In this document: positions 9,003-16,652 of the stretch, one piece after another | Layout of the letters: each line of letters starts with the position of its first letter | How positions within the stretch are numbered: the first letter of the stretch is position 1 | Assembly (NCBI GenBank): GCA_019637555.1 | Contig: JAHBVK010000014.1 | Coordinates: forward strand, 1-64,000 | DNA from: Anaerolineae bacterium | GTDB taxonomy: Bacteria; Chloroflexota; Anaerolineae; Aggregatilineales; UBA2796 | Direction of reading: 5' to 3' | Length of the DNA: 64,000 nt | Notes under the pieces: generated by a model | What the model was told of the DNA's origin: nothing | Database searches by the model: none | What the model saw: only the letters and a program-made list of their open reading frames with translations | Position numbers and translations under genes: made by a program

Positions 9003-9851
9003 ATGCGCCGTGCCGGATTTTCCCCCATTGTTTTGATCATCGGCTTGGTGTTCGGCATCGCCGGAGCACTTTATTGGGCTTGGCAGGTCGATCCGGTGCT
9101 GGTAACTGATGTTTCACCGGATAAGTTGGCACGCGATGGCAAGCGCAATTACGGGATCGCTGTTAGCTTGGCGTGGGCGCGCGATGGAGATACCGTCAAA
9201 GCCGCGAGCCGCTTGGCGGAAGCGGGGTTGAACTGGCAAGACATCGCGGATTTCGCTTGTGAACTGACCAGCGAGGGTGGCGCACAGAGCAACAGTGGCG
9301 TGCTGGCGATCAGCAGCATGGTGGCGCTGGCACGGACGCAAGGTATCCAGAGTTGTCCCGCTGTCGTGCAACTTGTCACGACGAACACTCCGATTCCAAC
9401 GCCGACCTTGATCACACCAACCAATACCCGCGTACCTGTCGCCACCAAAACCGCCACACCAACACTTGGTGTCACCTTCACACCTCCGCCACTGGAATTC
9501 ACACCGACCCCGGTGCCACCGGGAGAATTTACCGTTGATGTACGCGGCTTTTGCGCGGGCACGGAAGGGCGAATCGAAGTATTGGTGCAGACTTCTATCG
9601 GCGATGGCATTCCTGGCATCGCCATCTCGATCCGACAGGATGAAAACCGCGACATCTTCTTCACCGGGCTGATGCCAGAGCGTGATCCCGGTTACGCCGA
9701 CTTCACCATGACACCGGAACGCGCATATGTAGTGGCGCTGCGCGACTATCGCCAAGCATTCACCAACCCGCTAACAGCAGGACCCTGCTCACCCGGATCC
9801 CCTGATCGTGCAGGTTACCGCATTACCTTCCGTCGCTTGGCGGGAGAATAG
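9003..9851 (+). CDS. Membrane-anchored protein with Thr/Pro linker, paralogue of upstream gene
   Basis: The 282-residue protein has a membrane anchor at residues 8-27 (IVLIIGLVFGIAGALYWAW). It is followed by a domain related to the previous protein (DKLARDGKRNYGIAVSLAW), then a Thr/Pro-rich linker near residues 125-175 (repeated TPT and PTP units) and a C-terminal beta-rich domain of about 100 residues starting at GEFTVDVRGFC. The frame continues upstream to 8943 inside the previous gene; the ATG at 9003, after that gene's stop, is preferred. It ends three bases before the next gene, suggesting an operon. Function unknown; probably a cell-surface protein. Confidence 0.75.
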   Translation: MRRAGFSPIVLIIGLVFGIAGALYWAWQVDPVLVTDVSPDKLARDGKRNYGIAVSLAWARDGDTVKAASRLAEAGLNWQDIADFACELTSEGGAQSNSGVLAISSMVALARTQGIQSCPAVVQLVTTNTPIPTPTLITPTNTRVPVATKTATPTLGVTFTPPPLEFTPTPVPPGEFTVDVRGFCAGTEGRIEVLVQTSIGDGIPGIAISIRQDENRDIFFTGLMPERDPGYADFTMTPERAYVVALRDYRQAFTNPLTAGPCSPGSPDRAGYRITFRRLAGE

Positions 9852-9854
9852 CGA

Positions 9855-11129
9855 ATGTTGAGAGTCTTAAGCGCTCGTCGGGTCGCATTAGCTCTCCTGC
9901 TTACCGTCGTGTCGCTGCTTTCTTGGTCGTTCGCCGCTGCACAAACAACCTGTGGCATCCTTTACCGTGATCTGAGCACTGGTAAGCTAATGCTGCTGCG
10001 CTCACAGGATGGCGAAAAAGAGAGTATCGAAACGTCCTCGGTACAGATCAGCCGTGCTATGCTCTCACCTGATCACAAACTGCTGGCGGTGGCTTTGTTG
10101 GACGCTGGACAAGAAGTGGAAGGGCAGCGAGCAGGCACACAGCTTTTCGATCTGACCAGTACGCCGCCGAAGCTTGTTGATACGATCATGCTGCACTTTC
10201 CAGTGGCATGGTCGCACCTTAGTGATCGCTTGCTTATGCGCCGCACGATTACCGCCGCTGGATTGTATCAAATTTACGATGTAAGCAAGCAGGCTGTCGT
10301 CCCCTTACGTCAGATTGCTGCCCCCATCTCTGGCAGTCCATTCCTGAACGCCCGCAACCTAATCTTTCTGAACGTTGCCTCCGCTTTGTGGTCGCCGGAT
10401 GACTCGACCATCGCGTTGTTGGCGAACGAACAGCCCTTTCCGCAGGATGCCGAGGGTGCGAATTACGGTGTTTACGTCATTACCGATCAACCGATGGCAC
10501 AGCGCCTATCCTTGCGATCCACTGTCAGCGATCCGCTCGGTTGGCTGCGGGATGGTCGGCTGTTGTTTGAAGAATGTACTGATATTGGCTGCACATGGAA
10601 TTTGATATATGCCGATGGCGCCAATCAAGTCGTTGTTCGCCCGCTTTTCAACGATCTACATTACGTTTACAATCGGCTCTCGCCCGATGGTCAGAAAGCA
10701 ATTTACCTGAGTTCGTCGGTGAGCGAACCAGAATTGGTGAATCTCAATTTGCTGAAGCCATTATCAGGTGAATCACGACGACTGGATCGCTTCTATGATG
10801 TGGTGCCCCCTGTGATCAGTTGGTCAGCGAATAGCCGTAATTTTACTTATGCCGCGCCAGTAACGGCTAACATCGACAGTCCGTTCGTTCCCGTTATCGT
10901 CGATACTGATTCTGGAGAGGCTGAACGAATCGAAACACTACGCGTTGGACTGAGATCAAGCGGTGATTGGACACCAGATAGCAGCATCGCTTTGCTAACC
11001 GCCCAACAAGATGGCACGTCGGCGCTTTTCACATATCAACCAACGACCCAACAACTAATTGTCTTGACACAACCCGCCCCGGATGTTGTCGACGTGCAGT
11101 TCGACGCGCGCTGGGTTTGTTTACCTTGA
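9855..11129 (+). CDS. Exported TolB-like beta-propeller protein
   Basis: Signal peptide at residues 1-29 (hydrophobic ALALLLTVVSLLSWSF, cut near AAAQ). The body has several PD40/WD40-like strand motifs of the form LSPDxxxLAVAL, WSPDDSTIALL, LSPDGQKAIYLS and WSANSRNFTYAA, as in TolB-type propellers. The number of blades cannot be set by eye. It follows the anchored protein by three bases and is probably co-transcribed. A role as a sensor or scaffold on the outer face of the membrane is inferred from the fold only. Confidence 0.75.
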   Translation: MLRVLSARRVALALLLTVVSLLSWSFAAAQTTCGILYRDLSTGKLMLLRSQDGEKESIETSSVQISRAMLSPDHKLLAVALLDAGQEVEGQRAGTQLFDLTSTPPKLVDTIMLHFPVAWSHLSDRLLMRRTITAAGLYQIYDVSKQAVVPLRQIAAPISGSPFLNARNLIFLNVASALWSPDDSTIALLANEQPFPQDAEGANYGVYVITDQPMAQRLSLRSTVSDPLGWLRDGRLLFEECTDIGCTWNLIYADGANQVVVRPLFNDLHYVYNRLSPDGQKAIYLSSSVSEPELVNLNLLKPLSGESRRLDRFYDVVPPVISWSANSRNFTYAAPVTANIDSPFVPVIVDTDSGEAERIETLRVGLRSSGDWTPDSSIALLTAQQDGTSALFTYQPTTQQLIVLTQPAPDVVDVQFDARWVCLP

Positions 11130-11140
11130 TCCGATGTAAC

Positions 11141-11146
11141 TATAAT
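11141..11146 (+). promoter_or_regulatory. Candidate -10 element (TATAAT)
   Basis: A consensus TATAAT lies 105 bases before the metallophosphatase gene, in the gap following the propeller gene. No good -35 hexamer was found at 16-18 bases. Confidence 0.35.
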
Positions 11147-11250
11147 TTCGCTGCATTTCTGAGCATAAACATTTGCACTGCGGTATAAATATCTGTTTAA
11201 TATTGGCAAAATCTGCGCCTAACTAGACTGGACTAAGTGCGAGACTAACC

Positions 11251-12240
11251 ATGCCTGAGCGCATCCTAGACCTCACTTCCGGCGTGACGATGGTGGTATC
11301 CGATCTACACGGCGATAAAGATGCCTTCGCACGTTACGCCAGCCGTTTTCTACGCCTTCGCGCCACCAAGAAGGTGGATCGGTTGCTGCTGCTTGGCGAT
11401 ATTGTTCACAGTGAAGGACCAGCGGAGCAAGATGAAAGTCTGAGTATTCTGCTAGATATCATGCGAATGCAGCGGGTGCTGCCGCCACAATCGGTGATCA
11501 TGCTGCTCGGCAATCACGAAATGCCGCACATTTATGGTGTCACGCTGGCAAAAGGTCGGCTGGAATATACGCCGCGCTTTGAACATGTCCTTACCGAATC
11601 CGGCAAGCGCGAAGAAGTGATCGAATATCTGGAGAGTCTGCCTTTTTACGTGCGTACCGCCAGCGGTGTGATGTTTGCACATGCTGGACCACATGGCAGT
11701 GCCGCCGCCAATATTCAGGCTGTGCGCGGTTTCGATCACCACCAGATTCTAGAGGAATTTGACAAGCTGCTTGCGGCTAATCCGCATCCTGAGCAGCTTC
11801 GTGCCCTTTATGGCAAGACGATGGGAATGCCCTACGATATGCTTGCCAAGCATTACCTTGCCGTCAGTGGGCAAAGCGATCCGCGTTACGACCAGCTAGT
11901 GCGCGCCACCATGATCTCGCAGCAAAGCCGTGAGTTTGAACTGCTGTGGGATATTCTATTCACGCGCTGCGAACTAGGTATGCAGATGCCGCTGTACCGC
12001 CGCATGTTGACGACATTCTTGGACGCCTTTTCTATCGGAGCGCCAACCACACAAAAATTCCTCGTGACCGGACACATTCCCGTTAATGGTGGGCATGTCG
12101 TCGTCACTGATAATCATCTGAGGATTGCCAGTGCGGCTCATGCCCGTCCGCGAGAGGCGGGTAAATTCCTGCTGCTTGATTTCGCTAAGCCTGTGGACAA
12201 CATGCAGGCGCTCGAAGGAATGTTAGATACCGTTTTCTAG
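11251..12240 (+). CDS. Calcineurin-like metallophosphoesterase
   Basis: A two-metal phosphatase. The family blocks are in order: SDLHGD near residue 15, LLLGDIVHSEG near 47, MLLGNHEMP near 87, FAHAGPHG near 144 and GHIPVNGGH near 274. These give the metal ligands expected for the PPP-type or bis-phosphate phosphatase clan. The length of 329 residues includes an extra helical section (about residues 170-260) not usual in small phosphatases. It sits alone between the propeller gene and the WCWxxIC array. Its target cannot be inferred. Confidence 0.88.
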   Translation: MPERILDLTSGVTMVVSDLHGDKDAFARYASRFLRLRATKKVDRLLLLGDIVHSEGPAEQDESLSILLDIMRMQRVLPPQSVIMLLGNHEMPHIYGVTLAKGRLEYTPRFEHVLTESGKREEVIEYLESLPFYVRTASGVMFAHAGPHGSAAANIQAVRGFDHHQILEEFDKLLAANPHPEQLRALYGKTMGMPYDMLAKHYLAVSGQSDPRYDQLVRATMISQQSREFELLWDILFTRCELGMQMPLYRRMLTTFLDAFSIGAPTTQKFLVTGHIPVNGGHVVVTDNHLRIASAAHARPREAGKFLLLDFAKPVDNMQALEGMLDTVF

Positions 12241-12267
12241 CGACGGTACTTGAACTTTGGGGTGGTG

Positions 12268-12900
12268 ATGGGCGGTCGATTAGCGCGCTGGGTTTTCATA
12301 ATAACGCTGATCCTTTCGCTGCTGATCGGAACTTCCCGTACGCTTGGCACTTCGCAACCACTAGCTCCTGAGTCGTGGACTCAAGTATTGGCAAAAGATA
12401 GCACGCTCCAAAAAGCACAAGGTGTGCAGTGCTGGCGCGATATTTGCCCCGGCAGCACCACCATTGGCGGCATCATGTCACGGTTGGATGAAAGCGCCTA
12501 TCAGACCTTCCCTTCCGGCAATGTGTTCGAGGTTGTGACTTTTAGCACACCGCTAGACTCATGGCTGAACATTCGGGGTAGACCCTACTCCTTCACCACC
12601 CGCTACTTGATGTTTCATCCCCGCGCCTTGTACGTTGGCGAAGCGTTGGCGTACTTCGGGCTGCCCAATCTCGTCTATACCATCTGGAATGGACCGCTGC
12701 GCGCCTACGAAGTGCATCTCTGTTTCGCTTACGAGGTCTGCATATTCACGACTACTAATCAACGGGGTCAACTGCTGATCTGGAGCAAAGTCGCTGTCGT
12801 CTATTATGAGCGTGGCGAACTTGACCGATTGGAGATTGACCGCTTCTTCTATCGTGATCGCTGGCGTGGTTTTGCTGCTTATGGATTGTTACCCAGATGA
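12268..12900 (+). CDS. WCWxxIC-family envelope protein, copy 1
   Basis: First of seven tandem paralogues; not a family I can name. One hydrophobic segment at residues 8-27 acts as anchor or uncleaved signal. A conserved block of the array follows (LAPESWTQVLAKDSTLQ), then CWRDICPG, with Q in place of the leading Trp of WCW. Mid-protein YVGEALAYFGLPN matches the VGELLLxYGxP block. A second cysteine pair occurs in LCFAYEVC, and the C-terminus ends WRGFAAYG. The ATG at 12268 was chosen because GGGG-TGG lies just upstream; a TTG at 12250 is also open. Its stop overlaps the next copy by four bases. Confidence 0.72.
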   Translation: MGGRLARWVFIITLILSLLIGTSRTLGTSQPLAPESWTQVLAKDSTLQKAQGVQCWRDICPGSTTIGGIMSRLDESAYQTFPSGNVFEVVTFSTPLDSWLNIRGRPYSFTTRYLMFHPRALYVGEALAYFGLPNLVYTIWNGPLRAYEVHLCFAYEVCIFTTTNQRGQLLIWSKVAVVYYERGELDRLEIDRFFYRDRWRGFAAYGLLPR

Positions 12901-13526
12901 AAGAACTAATACGCAAGCTAACGATCTTTACCTTAATCCTTATCGCTGGGGCGGTGACCAGTATTCTTGTGGCGCGTATAGTTGGCGCGGCACAGCCTCA
13001 TGATCCTGCGTCCTATATCGTGCTGCTGATGGACGACATTGAGCAGGCGGGTGATGTCTGGTGCTGGCGCGATATTTGTCCCGATGCTACGGCGATGGCA
13101 ACTGCGAATACTATCGGGAACAGCTTTGATTATTTCGACGCCAACCTGTACACCATCAATTGGTTAGAGGCGCACGACTGGAAAATCGCAGCAGAGGCGG
13201 TGAAAGTCGCTCCGCAGATCGTCACCCGCATCAAGTTTATCTTGCCAGAAGGACAGCGGTTCTCGCTTGGCGAGGCGATGCTGCTCTACGGCAATCCACA
13301 GCATGTCTTCTATTTCAAGGATCGGGTCGCGGGTTTGTATTGGATGTCTGTGTGCTTCGACGGCGGTGTTTGCGTAGAGGTTAGCAATGAAATGATGCAG
13401 TTGACCCCACGACTAGAAGTATTCGCTATTTTCTATCGTGGGGAAAAAGTCATGGCAGAACGCATCAAGCCAGATGGCGAGGAACTAGCAAAACACTGGG
13501 ATGGTTTCCGATCTCGACTGATCTGA
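12897..13526 (+). CDS. WCWxxIC-family envelope protein, copy 2
   Basis: Has an N-terminal hydrophobic segment near residues 8-30 and the array signature VWCWRDICPD near residue 54. SLGEAMLLYGNPQ marks the middle, SVCFDGGVC the second cysteine pair, and WDGFRSRL the C-terminus. It overlaps copy 1 by ATGA, so the two are translationally coupled. No enzyme motif is seen. The conserved cysteines could form a disulfide or bind metal on the outer face; this is inference. Confidence 0.72.
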   Translation: MKELIRKLTIFTLILIAGAVTSILVARIVGAAQPHDPASYIVLLMDDIEQAGDVWCWRDICPDATAMATANTIGNSFDYFDANLYTINWLEAHDWKIAAEAVKVAPQIVTRIKFILPEGQRFSLGEAMLLYGNPQHVFYFKDRVAGLYWMSVCFDGGVCVEVSNEMMQLTPRLEVFAIFYRGEKVMAERIKPDGEELAKHWDGFRSRLI

Positions 13527-13603
13527 GAAATCTTAGGGGAGATTAGGTGCTTGAAACATCTGTGTTGCGGCTTCCGTGCAGATGATTACCTCGGTCTTTG
13601 GTG

Positions 13604-14215
13604 ATGCGACGAATACTCTTTGTCACGTTGATTATGCTGGTATTCGCTGTAAGCGTACTTACAGGAGCTAGAGTATTAGGAGCATCATATCGCATTGATC
13701 CCGACTCAGTTGCTGGAAGACTCGCTGGTGATACGCGCTTCCTCAACAACGTCTGGTGCTGGCAATCGATCTGTCCCGGATCGACGCGGCGAGTCGGCAC
13801 GAACATCAATCAGATTTCGGTTTACGAAATGACGGTTGATTTTCACATGCGTTCGTTCTCGACCATCGTTGATCAGATCGTACTGCGCGAAATTGATCTC
13901 CGTATTGGCGACATGATCCTGACTTATGGGTTGCCAGATCGTGTGCTGGTCAATGATCAACAGCCCGCTGTCACCGATCTATGCTATGACGACAGTTTGT
14001 GTTTTCGCATAGAATCATCAACGAGAGCAGCAAAGCCTAACAACCGCGCCAGCAAAGTAAGTTTTTCTCCGTATTCCAATATCGCTACCATCATTTTTAT
14101 GAGCGATAGCGTCGGACGTGAACGACTTAGCGTGAGCAGCAGCGCACCGATTCATGTCACCACATGGCAAGGCTTCAAGTCGCGCTTTTACCCGCATAGG
14201 ATCAACAGTCCTTGA
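13604..14215 (+). CDS. WCWxxIC-family envelope protein, copy 3
   Basis: A 203-residue member with a hydrophobic N-terminus (FVTLIMLVFAVSVLTGARVLG), RIDPDSVAGRLAGDTRF, then VWCWQSICPG. The middle block is RIGDMILTYGLPDRV, the second cysteine pair LCYDDSLC, and the end WQGFKSRFYP. The frame opens as TTG-GTG-ATG; the ATG at 13604 is the likely start. It follows copy 2 after a 77-base gap. Its stop overlaps the next start in a TTGA arrangement. Confidence 0.72.
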   Translation: MRRILFVTLIMLVFAVSVLTGARVLGASYRIDPDSVAGRLAGDTRFLNNVWCWQSICPGSTRRVGTNINQISVYEMTVDFHMRSFSTIVDQIVLREIDLRIGDMILTYGLPDRVLVNDQQPAVTDLCYDDSLCFRIESSTRAAKPNNRASKVSFSPYSNIATIIFMSDSVGRERLSVSSSAPIHVTTWQGFKSRFYPHRINSP

Positions 14216-14829
14216 AACGCCTGCTCCTGTTGATGTTCACGCTTGTCTTGCTTGGCGCTGGCGCAACGATGTTCGCTCGTGCGCTCGGATCGGCACGTCC
14301 ACTCGATCCCGACTCGTTTGCCGCGATGCTGACCCGCGATTCACAACTGATCAATGAGACGTGGTGCTGGCGCAAAATTTGTCCGCAGCATATGGGCGCA
14401 TCGCAGCTCTGGCAGATTATGGATCAACAGCCGATCCTCGATATGCAAGAGCAATCCTCTACGCTGCGATCAGGCGCAGCGGCGTATCAAGCGATGCTTG
14501 AGAATGGCTGGCGGCTGTACTTCAATATCTCCGATAATAATCTAGTGCGCTTGCTCGATATTTCCGACAGCAGCAAACGGCGATCCTTATCCGCAGGCGA
14601 GTTGATCGCAGTCTACGGCACGCCACTGTGGATGCTAACCAGTCAGCAAAGTACGCATTATGTCACCTATCTCTGTTTTCGTGGTTGGGTCTGCGGGATC
14701 ACTATCTCGCAGCAGCAACCGATCCTGCGGGCATGGTCACTGATCCAGAGTGTCACCTTTTCACCCACGATGGCGACAATCGGCTTGGAATCAGGCTGGC
14801 GTTGGCGCGGTTTCCGCACATATCCCTAA
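14212..14829 (+). CDS. WCWxxIC-family envelope protein, copy 4 (TTG start)
   Basis: Starts at TTG 14212, which overlaps the TGA of copy 3 (TTGA). No ATG in frame precedes the hydrophobic segment, so this coupled TTG start is well supported. The protein shows ARALGSARPLDPDSFAAML, then TWCWRKICPQ, AGELIAVYGTP, YLCFRGWVC and a final WRGFRTYP. A short A/T-rich gap with an extended -10 (TGCTATAAT) follows, so the remaining copies may have their own promoter. Confidence 0.72.
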   Translation: MKRLLLLMFTLVLLGAGATMFARALGSARPLDPDSFAAMLTRDSQLINETWCWRKICPQHMGASQLWQIMDQQPILDMQEQSSTLRSGAAAYQAMLENGWRLYFNISDNNLVRLLDISDSSKRRSLSAGELIAVYGTPLWMLTSQQSTHYVTYLCFRGWVCGITISQQQPILRAWSLIQSVTFSPTMATIGLESGWRWRGFRTYP

Positions 14830-14849
14830 GCATAAGGCTGTAAATCTGA

Positions 14850-14858
14850 TGCTATAAT
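14850..14858 (+). promoter_or_regulatory. Extended -10 promoter upstream of copy 5
   Basis: TGC-TATAAT, an extended -10, lies 31 bases before the ATG of copy 5, which is itself preceded by GGAG at 14875-14878. No -35 was seen, as is common for extended -10 promoters. Confidence 0.5.
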
Positions 14859-14888
14859 CCGTAGCTACAAAAGTGGAGTTAATGATTG

Positions 14889-15440
14889 ATGCGCTTCATT
14901 GGTCTAATCCTCGCGCTTTTCCTCTCCACGCTCATCGGCGTAACCGTCGCCTACGCCTTCGGACTAACCACTTCACTCGATCCCGATTCGTTCGCTGCCG
15001 CGCTTGCTCGTGATACCAAACTGGTAGAGGGTATGTGGTGTTGGCGCAAAATCTGTGCTGAAGGTACTGCCTTCATGGAAGTGCCGCGTCTCTCTCGTCC
15101 AGAGCTATCATGGCGCATCGTCAACGACATAGACGCCACCACCCGCGCATGGTAATCGATCATGCTGACCGCAGATGTGGACACCAATATTATGATCTAC
15201 GGCAGCCGCAGCCAAGCGCAAGTGACCGCGTTCGATGTCGGACGCGGTTACATCAGCGTCGGTGAACTGATGCTGCAATATGGCAAGCCGCTTGCTGCCT
15301 ATACTTCTCCGCCTACTGGTAAGACGAAACGAACCCGTGTCTGCTTCGCTGATTTTGTGTGTGCATATCTTTATCATCGCTCATCGCGTTTGACGCTGAC
15401 GAGTACCGTATTCGTGCCGCGAATCACCTTTCGTCCATAA
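14889..15440 (+). pseudogene. WCWxxIC-family copy 5, broken by in-frame stop
   Basis: The two halves (14889-15155 and 15162-15440) lie in the same reading frame and together match copy 6 along its whole length. They are split by TAA at 15153-15155, in the place where copy 6 reads LTVAWRAADPQ. The first half keeps the anchor, LDPDSFAAALARDT and MWCWRKIC; the second keeps VGELMLQYGKP, VCFADFVC and the RITFRP end. A base change creating the stop is the simplest cause. The second half begins with ATG at 15162, so re-initiation or readthrough is possible. Confidence 0.72.
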
Positions 15441-15452
15441 GGTAATCAGCCT

Positions 15453-15998
15453 ATGCGCCGCCTGATCGCCACTGCTACTCTCCTGTTCCTTAGCATCATG
15501 CTAAGTGCTGTCGCAGCCCGCGCACTTGGCTCACGGCGACCTGTCGATCCGGCTTCCTTCGACGCTATGCTCGCCCGCGATATGCAGCTAGGCGAAGAGT
15601 CATGGTGCTGGCAAACAATCTGCATCGCACAAGCGGAGTTTCTAGAAGTACCGCGCCTTTCCACGCCACGCCGATCATGGATGATGAACCTCGACACCGG
15701 AGATCGGCTAACGGTGGCGTGGAGAGCCGCCGATCCACAGTTGAACATTACGATTTATGGTAATCGCTCAAAACCGGCGGTGACGGGCATCGATCTCGGA
15801 CGAGGCTACATCACGGTGGGAGAACTGCTGCTGCGCTACGGTGAACCTAATCGCGTCTATCGCCCACCGACTACAGGCAAGACCAAACGATTACAACTCT
15901 TCTTTCCTAACGGCGTCAGCGCCCATCTCAGTTATCGCACGTCATCGTTAGCGCTCAACAGCAGTGTATTCGTGCTGCGCGTGACGTTCCGTCCGTAA
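15453..15998 (+). CDS. WCWxxIC-family envelope protein, copy 6
   Basis: Closest relative of broken copy 5. It has an N-terminal hydrophobic segment, ARALGSRRPVDPASFDAML, SWCWQTIC and VGELLLRYGEPNRVY, and ends VLRVTFRP rather than with the WxGF end of copies 1-4. The second cysteine pair is absent (LFFPNGVS where others have CFxxxVC). At 181 residues it is about 25 shorter than copies 1-4, so it belongs to a second subgroup with copies 5 and 7. Confidence 0.72.
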   Translation: MRRLIATATLLFLSIMLSAVAARALGSRRPVDPASFDAMLARDMQLGEESWCWQTICIAQAEFLEVPRLSTPRRSWMMNLDTGDRLTVAWRAADPQLNITIYGNRSKPAVTGIDLGRGYITVGELLLRYGEPNRVYRPPTTGKTKRLQLFFPNGVSAHLSYRTSSLALNSSVFVLRVTFRP

Positions 15999-16005
15999 AC
16001 ACCTC

Positions 16006-16557
16006 ATGCGCTTGATTGTCACGACGTTCATTGCCTTGTTAATTTTCGCAATCGGCATCACTGCTGCTAGAGCTGTCGGATCGTCGCAATCACTGGCGAC
16101 CGACTCTTTCGTAGGGTTGCTGATACGGGAAGTGCGCTTGACCGATGGGCAATGGTGCTGGCGCGACATTTGCCTTCAGCGAACCTTAATAGCAGATGTG
16201 CCGCAGATTGCTGCTAACTATGCGGGCGGTGATTTAGAAATCAATGAACAGGATTTTAGGTGGACATCAACTATGAGTTCACCTTCATTGGACGTGATGA
16301 TTCACGCTAAATTGGATCAAGACAACGTGACTGGTCTCTACATTGGAAAAGGCTATGTAACGGTTGGCGAACTGCTGCTGTTTCTAGGTAGCCCACGAAG
16401 TATTGAGCGATACCCCGTCACTTCCTCACCCAAACAAGTACGCTTCATCTTCACAGGCAATGTGCCCGGAAATGTGTTTGCCAGTACGTCTGTGGAATCA
16501 TCTGACCTCAGATTGAACACACGCCTTTATGTTTCCCGCATTTACTTCCGACCATGA
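16006..16557 (+). CDS. WCWxxIC-family envelope protein, copy 7
   Basis: Last of the array, with start ATG eight bases after copy 6. It has an anchor near residues 4-22, QWCWRDICLQ, VGELLLFLGSP and VSRIYFRP at the end. Like copy 6 it lacks the second cysteine pair (IFTGNVPG). The array ends here; an unrelated aconitase gene follows 95 bases later with its own -10 element. Confidence 0.72.
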   Translation: MRLIVTTFIALLIFAIGITAARAVGSSQSLATDSFVGLLIREVRLTDGQWCWRDICLQRTLIADVPQIAANYAGGDLEINEQDFRWTSTMSSPSLDVMIHAKLDQDNVTGLYIGKGYVTVGELLLFLGSPRSIERYPVTSSPKQVRFIFTGNVPGNVFASTSVESSDLRLNTRLYVSRIYFRP

Positions 16558-16601
16558 CGGCGAGAAACGGGTTTCCCCTCCAAAGCTCCGCTGATCCGCG
16601 C

Positions 16602-16607
16602 TATAAT
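16602..16607 (+). promoter_or_regulatory. Candidate -10 element for aconitase
   Basis: TATAAT 45 bases before the aconitase start, in the context GCGCTATAAT that recurs upstream of other genes here. No -35 was recognised. Confidence 0.4.
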
Positions 16608-16652
16608 GCTGATAACAGTTTTTAACGTTCCCGAAATATAGGATAAAGCCCC

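Noticed and set aside
9114..9755. Long antisense frame of 213 codons
   Set aside because: It mirrors the anchored protein gene at 9003-9851, whose domain order and start are convincing.
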